Positions 52,717 to 61,528 of a DNA stretch of 64,000 nucleotides are shown here, in pieces. Positions within the stretch are counted from its first letter, which is position 1, and the number at the start of each line of letters is the position of its first letter. The stretch comes from Streptomyces olivaceoviridis (GTDB taxonomy: Bacteria; Actinomycetota; Actinomycetes; Streptomycetales; Streptomycetaceae). The stretch spans positions 1 to 64,000 of the forward strand of contig NZ_BMUI01000016.1 of assembly GCF_014650115.1 (NCBI RefSeq), read 5' to 3'. Made by a program: the position numbers and the translations under genes. The notes under the pieces were generated by a model. It did no database searches. It was not told the origin of the DNA and worked only from the letters and a program-made list of their open reading frames with translations.

Positions 52717-54276
52717 ATGCGATCTGTTCGCATGCGGATTCTCGTGACGCTGCTCGTGTTGGCGGTCGTGGGGATCGGCGGCTGGCAACTGCTGCCGTCG
52801 CAGGAGGACCAGAACAAGACCATCACCGTCGGTACGACGGACGCCGTCACCGCACTCGACCCGGCCGGCGCCTACGACGCCGGTTCCTGGGCGCTGTTCA
52901 GCAATGTGTTCCAGTCGTTGCTGACGTTCGAGCCGGGCGGGGTCGAGCCGGTCCCGGATGCGGCACAGAGCTGCGCGTTCGAGGGCAGCGGCCTCAGGAC
53001 GTACCGGTGCACCCTGCGCTCCGGGATCACCTTCCCGAGCGGGCGCGCCATGACGGCACAGGACGTCAAGTACTCCTTCGACCGGGTCAAGAAGATCAAC
53101 TCCGATGTCGGCCCGGCGTCCCTGTTCGACACGCTCGCCTCGGTGACCGCCGACGACGCGCACACCGTCACCTTCCACCTGTCGTCCGCGGACGCCACCT
53201 TCCCGCTGAAGGTCGCCACCGGCGCCGGCGCGATCGTGGACAAGGACAAGTACCCCGCCGACGCCCTGCGCACGGGCACCGACGTCGACGGCACCGGGCC
53301 GTACACGCTGACGGCGTACGCCAAGGACCAGAAGGCCGACCTCGCGCCGAACGGGCACTACAAGGGCTATCTGAGCGGCGTCGGCCGCCCGGTCGAGCTG
53401 CGGTACTACACCGACTCCGCGAAGCTGGACCGGGCCTGGAAGGGCCGGGAGGTCGAAGTGGCCACCCGGACCCTGCCGCCGGGCGTGCTCTCCGGGCTGA
53501 ACCCGAGCGATCCCGAGCAGCGGGTCACCGAGTCCGACAGCGCCGAGACCCGCAACCTGTACCTCAACACCCGCTCCGGCTCCCCGCTGCACGACGTGCG
53601 GGTGCGCCGGGCGATGGCCTGGCTGGTCAACCGTGAGCAGCTCGCCACGACGGTGTACGAGGGCACGGTCGACCCGCTGTACTCGCTGATCCCGACGGGC
53701 ATCACCGGGCACACCACCTCGTTCTTCGACTCCTACCCGACCCAGAGCACCGACAAGGCGCGCCGGCTGCTCACCGAGGCCGGGGTGAGCCTGCCGGTCC
53801 GCTTCACCCTCGGCTACGGCATCGGCCGGGGCGCGGGCGCGGAGGAGTCCGCGGAGCTGAAGAAGCAGCTGGAGGCGGGCGGCCTGTTCAAGGTGGACGT
53901 CAAGGGCTACGAGTGGACCGACTTCCAGAAGCGCTGGGCCGCCGGGAAGATGGACGCCTGGGGGGTCGGCTGGGTCGCCGACTACCCCGACCCGGACACC
54001 TTCGGCGGCCCGCTCGTCGGCACCGGCTCCACCATGAGCACCGGGTACAGCAACAAGCTGGTCGACCACCTCATCCTGGACAGCCAGCAGTACGCCGACC
54101 GGACCCGGGCCGCGAAGGACTTCAAGGACATCCAGACGGACGTGGCCGAGGACGTCCCGCTGATCCCGCTCTGGCAGCGCAAGGAGTACGTGGTCAGCAC
54201 CGAGGACGTGGGCGGCGGCCAGTACCTGTCGGACGGCACGGGCGTGTTCCGCCTGTGGCGCCTGACCTGGATCTGA
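52717..54276 (+). CDS. Peptide/oligopeptide ABC-type substrate-binding protein (family 5)
   Basis: A 519-aa extracellular solute-binding protein of the DppA/OppA type, with an N-terminal membrane segment (ILVTLLVLAVVGIGGW) but no lipobox Cys. Family-5 features are SGRAMTAQDVKYSFDRV, DGTGPYTL and VRRAMAWLVNREQLA. No permease or ATPase genes adjoin, so it is an orphan binding protein. GGGAGG precedes the ATG. The 231 bp before it hold a small GCCAC/GTGGC dyad near 52645 and a TTAGGT hexamer near 52633. Confidence 0.92.
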   Translation: MRSVRMRILVTLLVLAVVGIGGWQLLPSQEDQNKTITVGTTDAVTALDPAGAYDAGSWALFSNVFQSLLTFEPGGVEPVPDAAQSCAFEGSGLRTYRCTLRSGITFPSGRAMTAQDVKYSFDRVKKINSDVGPASLFDTLASVTADDAHTVTFHLSSADATFPLKVATGAGAIVDKDKYPADALRTGTDVDGTGPYTLTAYAKDQKADLAPNGHYKGYLSGVGRPVELRYYTDSAKLDRAWKGREVEVATRTLPPGVLSGLNPSDPEQRVTESDSAETRNLYLNTRSGSPLHDVRVRRAMAWLVNREQLATTVYEGTVDPLYSLIPTGITGHTTSFFDSYPTQSTDKARRLLTEAGVSLPVRFTLGYGIGRGAGAEESAELKKQLEAGGLFKVDVKGYEWTDFQKRWAAGKMDAWGVGWVADYPDPDTFGGPLVGTGSTMSTGYSNKLVDHLILDSQQYADRTRAAKDFKDIQTDVAEDVPLIPLWQRKEYVVSTEDVGGGQYLSDGTGVFRLWRLTWI

Positions 54277-54894
54277 TCAGTCGGCCTTCTTCTGTCCGGC
54301 CCTGATGATCTGCTCCACGTCGAGCGCGACCTCGGCACCGATCGAGTCGGGCAGCGTCACCGTCTCGTCGGGGGCGTGGACGCGGTGGTTCGCGTACTCG
54401 CTCCCGGCGGGCTCCGTGAGGACGTGGAGGCGCTGGTGCTTGCGGTCGACCACGAGATAGACGGGCACCTTGGCCTCGGCGTACGCGCCGACCTTGGTCT
54501 TCAGGTCGTCCCGCCAGTTGCCGGAGGTGACCTCCAGGACCAGGCGGAAGCAGACCGGGTCGTAGGCGTTGTTCTCGATGAAGTGGTCGTCGATGTCGGC
54601 GTCCACGACGACCAGGTCGGGGATGCAGTAGTCCTCGGCCCCGGTGGGGAGCTTGATCGCGACGCTCTGGAGCACCTCGGTCTCGCCGTCGTCCAGGCCC
54701 GCGGCGATGAAGGGGCGCATGAGCTTGGTCAGGGCGCGGGCGTGGGGGGCATCCGGTGAAGGGGTCACGAGGAGATGGCCTCCGATGATCTCGACGCGGT
54801 AGCCCGGATGGCGCTCCATGATCTCGTCGGCGATGGCCGTGAGGGAGAACGGCTCGTCGGCGTCGAAGGGCTGCTCGACGGATGCAGCGGACAT
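54277..54894 (-). CDS. Uma2-family (DUF820) endonuclease-like protein
   Basis: A 205-aa protein with the PD-(D/E)xK-like core of the Uma2 family: YCIPDLVVVDADI, then LVLEVTSGNWRDDLKTKVGAYAEAKVPVYLVVD. These are predicted nucleases of unknown role, often in many copies in Streptomyces. The start MSAASVEQ is chosen because AGGAGG lies just ahead. It begins 1 bp after the convergent binding-protein stop. Confidence 0.9.
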   Translation of the reverse strand: MSAASVEQPFDADEPFSLTAIADEIMERHPGYRVEIIGGHLLVTPSPDAPHARALTKLMRPFIAAGLDDGETEVLQSVAIKLPTGAEDYCIPDLVVVDADIDDHFIENNAYDPVCFRLVLEVTSGNWRDDLKTKVGAYAEAKVPVYLVVDRKHQRLHVLTEPAGSEYANHRVHAPDETVTLPDSIGAEVALDVEQIIRAGQKKAD

Positions 54895-54984
54895 CGCGTG
54901 CCTCCTAGGGGCTGGTGTCGAGAACATCATCGTAGGCAGCCAGGGCCCCGGACGTCGTGTTCCCGCGCCTTCACCCGAAAGTGA

Positions 54985-55731
54985 TCACTCGCCCTCCCGG
55001 CTCCCCCGCCCCGGGTCCGGCAGGACCTTCGTCATCCCGGGCAGGAAGTCCGTGAACAGCTCGTGGACCTCCAGGACGAGGGGTCGCAGTACCCGGAACC
55101 GGGCGAGGGAGACACCGCGGGCGGTCAGACTGGCCCCCCGCCGCGCCAGCCGGTAACTGCGCTCCCGCCCCTCCGTGCGGTCGAAGATCCAGTACAGGAC
55201 CAGACCCATCTGGGCCAGCCACATCAGCTCCGGGAGCACCTCCCGCAGCTCGGGGGCCACCTTGGACTTCGAACCGGCCAGCACCTCCCGGTGCACGCTG
55301 ATGGCCTGCTCGCGCGCGTGCTCGCTCTCGGGCGAGAAGGGGCTGAGCGGGCTGTCGGGGTCGGCGGCGTTCTTGAAGAACTGGACCGCGAACTCGTGGT
55401 ACGGCCGGGCGATGTCCAGCCACGCGGTCAGCACGCCCGCGAGCCGGGCCTCCAGGTCGGTCTCCCGGTCCAGGATCTCCCGGACCGCCGCCTGGTGCTC
55501 GGCGGCGATCCGGTCGTAGAAGCCCTGGATCAGGTGTTCCTTGCCCTCGAAGTAGTAGTAGGCGTTGCCGACGGAGACCCCGGCCTCCTTGGCGATGGCC
55601 CGCATCGTCGTCTTGTCGTACCCGTGCTCCTGGAACAACCGCATCGCGGTCTCCAGGATCAGCGCACGGGTCTGCTCGGACTTGCTGCTCTGGGGGCCGG
55701 CCGCCTCGGGGCCGTCGTTCTTCGCGGGCAC
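54985..55731 (-). CDS. TetR-family regulator of the 56.7-kb operon
   Basis: A 248-aa regulator with the helix-turn-helix at residues 20-70 (ILETAMRLFQEHGYDKTTMRAIAKEAGVSVGNAYYYF) and a helical C-terminal ligand domain. The GTG start follows the DCC gene stop after 9 bp, so it is the third gene of the operon. It probably represses its own operon through the two TTGAACGCGTTCAA sites near 56.7 kb; that link is inferred from context. Confidence 0.9.
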   Translation of the reverse strand: MPAKNDGPEAAGPQSSKSEQTRALILETAMRLFQEHGYDKTTMRAIAKEAGVSVGNAYYYFEGKEHLIQGFYDRIAAEHQAAVREILDRETDLEARLAGVLTAWLDIARPYHEFAVQFFKNAADPDSPLSPFSPESEHAREQAISVHREVLAGSKSKVAPELREVLPELMWLAQMGLVLYWIFDRTEGRERSYRLARRGASLTARGVSLARFRVLRPLVLEVHELFTDFLPGMTKVLPDPGRGSREGE

Positions 55732-55740
55732 GGTAGGAGC

Positions 55741-56268
55741 CTAACGAGTGGCGGGGGCCGCTTCGGAGCAGGACGGCGGGGAGTACGTCCAGCCCGTGCC
55801 CGGATGGTAGGACCAGCCGTCCGCCCGCCGGTACACGTGGCCGCCCCACCGCGTCCCCGGCCCCCGCGCGTCCCGCCACTTCGCCGCTGCGAGCACCGCG
55901 CCCCGGGCCAGTTTCGCGCCCGTCGGCCCGGCCAGCTCGTGGGCGAGCGGGCGGTGTTCGCGCAGCGCCCACAGGACGACGATCCAGGCGCGCGAGCCCC
56001 GGTAGACCTGCCCGGAGTCACCGACGACGGTGATCTCGTCGAGGGCGGTGGCGTGGTCGAGCCCCGGGAAGCGGCTTCGGGCCTCGGCCGATCCGGCCGG
56101 CAGCAGCTCCAGCGGGACCAGCCGGGGCCGGCGGGCCAGCCAGTCGCGCAGATGGGCGCCCAGGGCGCACTCGGCGTCGTACAGGACGGTCAGCCCCCGG
56201 ACCGGGGTGCCCGCGGCACCCCGGCCCTCCGTCCCGGTCGGGGCGGTCGTGCCGGTCACGGCCGTCAC
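55741..56268 (-). CDS. DCC-family (DUF393) thiol-disulfide-like protein, one Cys missing
   Basis: A 175-aa protein. The DCC family is named for the DxxCxxC motif; here it reads DAECALGA, with the first Cys kept and the second lost, so a classical dithiol reaction is unlikely. Later parts fit the family (ITVVGDSGQVYRGSRAW). The last 45 residues contain WGGHVYRRADGWSYHPGTGW. The GTG start overlaps the stop of the gene upstream by 4 bp. Confidence 0.78.
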   Translation of the reverse strand: MTAVTGTTAPTGTEGRGAAGTPVRGLTVLYDAECALGAHLRDWLARRPRLVPLELLPAGSAEARSRFPGLDHATALDEITVVGDSGQVYRGSRAWIVVLWALREHRPLAHELAGPTGAKLARGAVLAAAKWRDARGPGTRWGGHVYRRADGWSYHPGTGWTYSPPSCSEAAPATR

Positions 56269-56672
56269 GCCCCGGCCGTCGGGGCGATCCACTCCTGCGG
56301 GGCGACCGGGGGCAGTTGCTCCCGCTCCATGACCCCGCGCCGGCGGATCTTGTTGAGCACGTACACGTTCCCCAGGTGCATCACGCCGAGCACCAGCAGG
56401 ACCACGCCCAGCTTGGTCGACAGGGCCTCGAAGATGCCGCGGGTGTCCTCGATCGTCTCGTCGCCCCCCAGGTACAGCGCCACGAAGCCGAGGTTGACCA
56501 GGTAGAAGCCGACGACCAGGAGGTGGTTGACGGCATCCGCGAGCTTCTCGTCGCCGCGCAGCACGTCGGCCAGGAAGATCCGGCCGTTGCGGCTGAGCGT
56601 GCGGGCCACCCAGACGGTCAACGCGATGCTGACGACCAGGTAGATGACGTAGGCGATGACGGTGCGGTCCAT
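56265..56672 (-). CDS. Small membrane protein, first gene of the TetR operon
   Basis: A 135-aa protein with about three membrane segments (VIAYVIYLVVSIALTVWVA, LLVVGFYLVNLGFVALYLG, LGVVLLVLGVMHLGNVYVL) and a polar end. Start at MDRTVIAY, preceded by AAGGGG; a longer form would begin inside the second operator. It overlaps the DCC gene. Function unknown. Confidence 0.83.
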   Translation of the reverse strand: MDRTVIAYVIYLVVSIALTVWVARTLSRNGRIFLADVLRGDEKLADAVNHLLVVGFYLVNLGFVALYLGGDETIEDTRGIFEALSTKLGVVLLVLGVMHLGNVYVLNKIRRRGVMEREQLPPVAPQEWIAPTAGA

Positions 56673-56685
56673 GCCCCACCCCTTC

Positions 56686-56744
56686 TTGAACGCGTTCAAA
56701 ACGCTGACAGGTATGACTGTAGACCTGTTTTTGAACGCGTTCAA
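56686..56744 (-). promoter_or_regulatory. Promoter with two TTGAACGCGTTCAA operators
   Basis: Two identical perfect 14-bp palindromes at 56686-56699 and 56731-56744. On the minus strand TTGAAC of the upstream copy serves as a -35, with a 17-bp spacer to -10 TACAGT (plus-strand 56716-56721). Between the palindromes is another dyad, ACAGGT...ACCTGT (56707-56728). One operator covers the -35 and the other lies past the start site, a classic repression layout for the TetR gene at the operon end. Confidence 0.85.
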
Positions 56745-56767
56745 CTGAAGGGGTGGTGGCAGGGGTC

Positions 56768-57178
56768 TCAGGCTCTGCGGCCCAGTGCGGGGCGCTTGGT
56801 GTAGTCCGTGAAGCCGAGGATGTTCCCCCAGGGATCGGCGATCTCCACCGTCCAGCCGGTGGCCACCGGGAAGACCTCGTCCAGGAGTGCGATGCCGGCG
56901 GCGGCCAGCTCCCGCGCCGCCGCCCGCGCGTCCGGCACCTCCAGCCAGACGCGCGGCGAGGGCCAGGGCGGGGTCCGCTGCCGCAGCTCCTCCTCGGTGC
57001 GCAGCAGGATGCCGGGCGTCTCCCCGCCGACCTTCAGCTGCGCGATCCCGCCCTCGTCGAACCGGAAGCCCACGGCGAACCCGGCCCGCTCGTAGAAGGC
57101 GACGGCCTCGCCGAGGTCGCCGACGGGGAGCAGCACGTTGTCGAAACCGAGCAGTTCGTACGACTCTTCGTCTGACAT
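56768..57178 (-). CDS. VOC/glyoxalase-family protein
   Basis: A 136-aa vicinal-oxygen-chelate fold protein with two beta-alpha-beta-beta-beta halves: FYERAGFAVGFRFDEGG in the first, and WTVEIADPWGNILGFTDY in the second. Members include glyoxalases, dioxygenases and antibiotic-binding proteins; the function here is unknown. A terminator-like hairpin stands upstream of its start. Confidence 0.9.
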   Translation of the reverse strand: MSDEESYELLGFDNVLLPVGDLGEAVAFYERAGFAVGFRFDEGGIAQLKVGGETPGILLRTEEELRQRTPPWPSPRVWLEVPDARAAARELAAAGIALLDEVFPVATGWTVEIADPWGNILGFTDYTKRPALGRRA

Positions 57179-57213
57179 GTCGTCACATTAGGAGCCTTGC
57201 TCCCGGGAAGCGA

Positions 57214-57248
57214 GGAGCCCCACCGGAGCGGATCTCCGGTGGGGCTCC
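57214..57248. terminator. 15-bp perfect hairpin upstream of the VOC gene
   Basis: GGAGCCCCACCGGAG (57214-57228) and CTCCGGTGGGGCTCC (57234-57248) with a 5-nt loop. It would stop transcripts entering from either side of the gene-remnant region. Confidence 0.75.
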
Positions 57249-57294
57249 CAGGGGGCCCGGCAGTGGGCCACGGCCCGGCGTACCGGGCGGCCCG

Positions 57295-57474
57295 ACCGAC
57301 TCCGAGGCACTCGGCCTGTTCGTCCGGCTGCGGGACTTCGACCGGGACGGCGACGCCGACCTGCTGGTCTCGGGTGACCTCTACCGCACGGATCTGCTGC
57401 TGCGCGGGTCCGCCAAGGGCGTCACGACCAGTGGCGCGTCGAAGCCCGACCTCGACCCGGCCTTCCCTCAGTGA
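57295..57474 (+). pseudogene. FG-GAP-repeat protein fragment
   Basis: About 60 codons encode an FG-GAP/VCBS-like repeat (LRDFDRDGDADLLVSGD, a Ca-binding-type Asp cluster) and end at a TGA. Nothing upstream in this frame resembles the rest of such a protein and no start or ribosome site is clear, so it looks like a remnant of a larger secreted beta-propeller gene. Confidence 0.55.
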
Positions 57475-57574
57475 TCCTGCCGCCCCGCAGGACGTGCACG
57501 CCGCCCGCGTTCTCAGCCGGCAGGAGGTGTCCGGCCCGCTCGCGCCGCCGCGCGGCACCAGCACGGAGCCCGCA

Positions 57575-57850
57575 GCCGTTCTCGTCTAAGTCGGCGATCA
57601 CGCCGGTCGCGCCGTAGTCCGCCTGCGTGGCGTTGTACGTCGTGTACTTCCCGCGCTTGATCGTGGAGCCGCCCCGCACGAACCACGCCGCCTGCGTCGT
57701 CCTGCCGTTCTCGCAGCCCTGGCCGAGCACGTACAGGTCGGTGGCCTTGCCCGGGATGTCGGGGCTGTCCTGCGTGAACCTCACCGACTTGGACCCCGGC
57801 CCTGGGGGAGAACCGCGGCGGGCCGGCCCGGCCGGCACCCACTCCGCCAC
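57575..57850 (-). pseudogene. Possible second FG-GAP-like gene remnant, opposite strand
   Basis: On the minus strand, about 90 codons read like part of a secreted FG-GAP protein (QDSPDIPGKATDLYVLGQG, then GVIADLDENG) and then run into unrelated frame. No start codon with a ribosome site is seen. Together with the plus-strand fragment this fills 57.2-57.9 kb with decayed sequence. Confidence 0.4.
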
Positions 57851-57855
57851 GACAA

Positions 57856-57892
57856 GGGCCCCGCTCCCGGTGTGGAACCGGGGGCGGGGCCC
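57856..57892 (-). terminator. Terminator of the sdh operon
   Basis: A 16-bp stem, left arm 57856-57871 and right arm 57877-57892, with one G-T-type mismatch and a 5-nt loop, 24 bp after the sdhB stop. Confidence 0.75.
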
Positions 57893-57915
57893 GCGTGCTT
57901 CAGGCGTGCCGTGGA

Positions 57916-58695
57916 TCAGTAGCGGCGCGTGATCAGCGCGCGCTTCACTTCCTGGATCGCCTTCGTGACCTCGATGCCGCGCGGGCAGGCGTCCGTGCAG
58001 TTGAAGGTCGTGCGGCAACGCCACACGCCGTCACGGTCGTTGAGGATCTCCAGCCGCTGCTCGCCGGCCTCGTCACGCGAGTCGAAGATGAAGCGGTGGG
58101 CGTTCACGATCGCGGCCGGACCGAAGTACTGGCCGTCGTTCCAGAACACCGGGCAGGACGACGTGCACGCGGCGCACAGGATGCACTTGGTGGTGTCGTC
58201 GAACCGCTCGCGGTCCTCGGCGGACTGCAACCGCTCCCGGGTCGGCTCGTTCGTCTCCTTGGTGACCAGGAACGGCATGACGTCCCGGTACGCCTGGAAG
58301 AACGGCTCCATGTCCACGACCAGGTCCTTCAGGACCGTCAGGCCCTTGATGGGCTCGACCGTGATCGGCTTCTCGGGGTTGATGTCCTTGATCAGCGTCT
58401 TGCAGGCAAGGCGGTTCTTGCCGTTGATCCGCATCGCGTCCGAGCCGCAGATGCCGTGCGCGCACGAGCGGCGGAAGGTGAGGGTGCCGTCGACGTCCCA
58501 CTTGATCTTGTGGAGGCCGTCGAGGACCCGCTCCTTGGGGTCGATCTCCAGCTGGAAGTCTTCCCAGGTGGCCTCCGCCGCGACCTCCGGGTTGAACCGG
58601 CGGATGCGGAAGGTGACCGTGATGTAGGGGGAGTCGGCGAAGCCGGGCTCGGGCTGGCCGGCCGCGTCCGCCTTGTCCAGAACAGGGGTAGCCAT
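57916..58695 (-). CDS. sdhB: Succinate dehydrogenase iron-sulfur subunit
   Basis: A 259-aa subunit of complex II that passes electrons from the flavin subunit to quinone. It has three Cys clusters: SCAHGICGSDAM with a later RLACKTL for [2Fe-2S], CILCAACTSSCPVFW, and CTDACPRGIEV for the [4Fe-4S] and [3Fe-4S] centres. The ATG overlaps the sdhA stop by 1 bp. Last gene of the operon. Confidence 0.97.
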   Translation of the reverse strand: MATPVLDKADAAGQPEPGFADSPYITVTFRIRRFNPEVAAEATWEDFQLEIDPKERVLDGLHKIKWDVDGTLTFRRSCAHGICGSDAMRINGKNRLACKTLIKDINPEKPITVEPIKGLTVLKDLVVDMEPFFQAYRDVMPFLVTKETNEPTRERLQSAEDRERFDDTTKCILCAACTSSCPVFWNDGQYFGPAAIVNAHRFIFDSRDEAGEQRLEILNDRDGVWRCRTTFNCTDACPRGIEVTKAIQEVKRALITRRY

Positions 58696-60449
58696 CAGTA
58701 CTTACGCTCCATCGGCTGGTAGCGGGTCTGGACGACCGGCTTGTAGTCGAGACGGACGGTTTCCGAGCCGTCGGCGCCGACCTCGCGGTACGCCATGGTG
58801 TGGCGCATGAAGTTGACGTCGTCGCGGTTCGGGTAGTCCTCGCGGTAGTGACCACCGCGGGACTCCTTGCGGGCGAGGGCCGACACCGCCATGACCTCGG
58901 CCAGGTCGAGCAGGTTGCCCAACTCGATCGCCTCCAGCAGGTCCGTGTTGAAACGCCGGCCCTTGTCCTGGATCGCCACGTTCTTGTAGCGCTCCTTGAG
59001 CTCGGCGATCTTCTCGACGGCCGTCTTGATCGTCTGCTCGGTGCGGAACACCATGACGTTGGCGTCCATGGTCTCCTGGAGCTCGCGGCGCAGCGTCGCC
59101 ACCCGCTCGTTGCCGGTGGAGGCGCGCAGCCGCTCGATCTGATCGACGACGAAGGACTCCGGGGCGTCCGGCAGCTCGACGTAGTCGGCCTTCGCCGAGT
59201 ACTCGGCGGCGGCGATGCCCGCGCGGCGGCCGAAGACGTTGATGTCCAGCAGCGAGTTGGTGCCGAGGCGGTTGGCGCCGTGCACGGACACGCAGGCGAC
59301 CTCGCCGGCCGCGTACAGACCCGGGACGACGGTGGTGTTGTCCGCCAGGACCTCACCCTCGACGTTCGTCGGGATGCCGCCCATCGCGTAGTGCGCGGTC
59401 GGCTGGATCGGGATCGGGTCCGTGTACGGCTCGATGCCGAGGTAGGTCCGCGCGAACTCGGTGATGTCCGGGAGCTTGGCGTCCAGTTGCTCCGGCGGCA
59501 GGTGGGTCAGGTCCAGGTAGACGTGGTCGCCCTCGGGACCACAGCCACGGCCCTCGCGGATCTCCGTGTAGATGGAGCGGGACACGACGTCACGGGACGC
59601 CAGGTCCTTCATGACGGGAGCGTACTTCTCCATGAAGCGCTCGCCGTCCTTGTTGCGCAGGATGCCGCCCTCGCCGCGGGCGCCCTCGGTGAGCAGGATG
59701 CCCATGCGCCAGATGCCGGTCGGGTGGAACTGGAAGAACTCCATGTCCTCCAGCGGGAGGCCGCGCCGGTAGACCGCCGCCTGACCGTCACCGGTCAGCG
59801 TGTGGGCGTTCGACGTCACCTTGAAGAACTTGCCGGTGCCGCCGGAGGCGTAGATGACGGCCTTCGCCTGGAAGACGTGGATCTCGCCGGTGGCGAGCTC
59901 GTACGCCACCACACCGGCCGACCTCTTGACGCCGTCGACCTCGGTGATCAGCTGGTCCAGGACGTAGAACTCGTTGAAGAACTCCACGCCCTCCTTGACG
60001 CAGTTCTGGTACAGCGTCTGGAGGATCATGTGGCCGGTGCGGTCCGCGGCGTAGCAGGACCGGCGGACCGGGGCCTCGCCGTGGTTGCGGCTGTGACCGC
60101 CGAAGCGGCGCTGGTCGATGGTGCCGTTCGGCGTCCGGTTGAACGGCAGGCCCATCTTCTCCAGGTCGAGGACGGCGTCGATGGCCTCCTTCGCCAGGAT
60201 CTCGGCGGCGTCCTGGTCGACCAGGTAGTCACCGCCCTTGACCGTGTCGAAGGTGTGCCACTCCCAGTTGTCCTCCTCCACGTTGGCCAGCGCGGCGGCC
60301 ATGCCGCCCTGCGCGGCGCCCGTGTGGGAGCGGGTGGGGTAGAGCTTGGTCAGGACCGCGGTGCGGCTGCGCTTCGTCGCCTCGATGGCGGCGCGCATGC
60401 CCGCGCCGCCGGCGCCGACGATGACGGTGTCGTACTTGTGGATCTTCAT
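58695..60449 (-). CDS. sdhA: Succinate dehydrogenase flavoprotein subunit
   Basis: A 584-aa catalytic subunit of complex II that oxidises succinate to fumarate. It has the FAD-binding VIVGAGGAGMRAAIEA, the covalent-flavin His in SHTGAAQGGMAAAL, the active-site HPTGIWRMGILLTEGARGEGG, and the C-terminal Arg/His residues of the family. It follows sdhD by 19 bp. Confidence 0.98.
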   Translation of the reverse strand: MKIHKYDTVIVGAGGAGMRAAIEATKRSRTAVLTKLYPTRSHTGAAQGGMAAALANVEEDNWEWHTFDTVKGGDYLVDQDAAEILAKEAIDAVLDLEKMGLPFNRTPNGTIDQRRFGGHSRNHGEAPVRRSCYAADRTGHMILQTLYQNCVKEGVEFFNEFYVLDQLITEVDGVKRSAGVVAYELATGEIHVFQAKAVIYASGGTGKFFKVTSNAHTLTGDGQAAVYRRGLPLEDMEFFQFHPTGIWRMGILLTEGARGEGGILRNKDGERFMEKYAPVMKDLASRDVVSRSIYTEIREGRGCGPEGDHVYLDLTHLPPEQLDAKLPDITEFARTYLGIEPYTDPIPIQPTAHYAMGGIPTNVEGEVLADNTTVVPGLYAAGEVACVSVHGANRLGTNSLLDINVFGRRAGIAAAEYSAKADYVELPDAPESFVVDQIERLRASTGNERVATLRRELQETMDANVMVFRTEQTIKTAVEKIAELKERYKNVAIQDKGRRFNTDLLEAIELGNLLDLAEVMAVSALARKESRGGHYREDYPNRDDVNFMRHTMAYREVGADGSETVRLDYKPVVQTRYQPMERKY

Positions 60450-60468
60450 GATTCTCGCAGCCCCGTGC

Positions 60469-60951
60469 CTAGCGGATGTTCGGGTCGAAGGTGAAGATCA
60501 CCAGCGTGCCCAGCAGGATGGTGAACACCGTGGCGGTGTAGAGCAGGCCCTTCAGCCACAGCCGGCTGTTCGGGCGCTCCGCGTAGTCGTTGATGATCGT
60601 GCGCAGGCCGTTGGCGCCGTGCAGCATCGCCAGCCACAGCATCAGCAGGTCCCAGACCTGCCAGAACGGGGACGCCCAGCGGCCGGCCACGAAGGCGAAG
60701 CCGATCTTGGAGACGCCGCCGTCCAGCACGAGCTGGATCAGCAGGTGGCCGATGACGAGGACGACCAGCACGATGCCGGACAGGCGCATGAACAGCCAGG
60801 CGGCGAGCTCGAAGTTGCCCCGGGTCGACTTCGGGGACTTCTTGGTGCGCTTGCGCGGCGCCTCGATCAGCGGGGCCGGGTTGTCGACGGTGTACACGGG
60901 AGCGCCCTCGACGGGGCCGACTCCGGAGGCCGCGGTTTCAGTCGTGGACAT
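60469..60951 (-). CDS. sdhD: Succinate dehydrogenase membrane anchor subunit
   Basis: A 160-aa anchor with a charged N-terminal 45 residues and three membrane segments (LFMRLSGIVLVVLVIGHLLIQL, VWDLLMLWLAMLHGANGLRTII, LLYTATVFTILLGTLVIF). His residues in IGHLL and LHGANG are candidate haem ligands. The start at MSTTETAAS is set by GGGAG overlapping the sdhC end. With SdhC it binds haem b and quinone. Confidence 0.93.
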   Translation of the reverse strand: MSTTETAASGVGPVEGAPVYTVDNPAPLIEAPRKRTKKSPKSTRGNFELAAWLFMRLSGIVLVVLVIGHLLIQLVLDGGVSKIGFAFVAGRWASPFWQVWDLLMLWLAMLHGANGLRTIINDYAERPNSRLWLKGLLYTATVFTILLGTLVIFTFDPNIR

Positions 60952-60956
60952 CGGCG

Positions 60957-61337
60957 TCAGCTCCCAAACAGGACACGGTAGGCGTGGCCGAGGACCGGGT
61001 AGATCGCCCCGAGCATCAGCACGATCCAGACACCCATCACGGTCCAGAACATCTGCTTCTGGTAGCGCGGGCCCTTCGACCAGAAGTCGACGGCGATGAC
61101 GCGCAGGCCGTTGAGCGCGTGGAAGAGGATGGCGGCGACGAGGCCGTACTCCAGCAGCGCGACGATCGGCGTCTTGTACGTGGCTACGACCTTGTCGTAG
61201 TCCTCGGGGGAGACACGCACGAGAGCGGTGTCCAGCACGTGAACGAACAGGAAGAAGAAGATGAGGACGCCGGTGACTCGGTGAGCCACCCAGGACCACA
61301 TTCCTTCCCGGCCGCGGTACAGCGTTCCAGCCGGCAC
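60957..61337 (-). CDS. sdhC: Succinate dehydrogenase cytochrome b556 subunit
   Basis: A 126-aa membrane subunit with MWSWVAHRVTGVLIFFFLFVHVLD (the SdhC signature HRxTG), then two further segments (PIVALLEYGLVAAILFHALNGLRVI and MFWTVMGVWIVLMLGAIYPV). The GTG start has GGAGG 9 nt ahead. First gene of sdhCDAB. The 190 bp upstream contain a TACCAT hexamer on the minus strand near 61425 but no convincing -35. Confidence 0.94.
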   Translation of the reverse strand: MPAGTLYRGREGMWSWVAHRVTGVLIFFFLFVHVLDTALVRVSPEDYDKVVATYKTPIVALLEYGLVAAILFHALNGLRVIAVDFWSKGPRYQKQMFWTVMGVWIVLMLGAIYPVLGHAYRVLFGS

Positions 61338-61528
61338 GGAAGAACCCTCCGGGAGCGGGGACTAGGGCCGCGCCGGCTTCACTGTCGGTCGGGCCCGGCC
61401 GGGTACGGTCCACCGGCCCTCTGCATGGTATCCACGTGCCACCGTGGTGCTTACGGGGGGCCTACCGGTGTGATCAAAGTGGCACGCGGTTGGGCTAGCG
61501 GGTGCGGTCGGCGGGGCGGGTTCGACTG

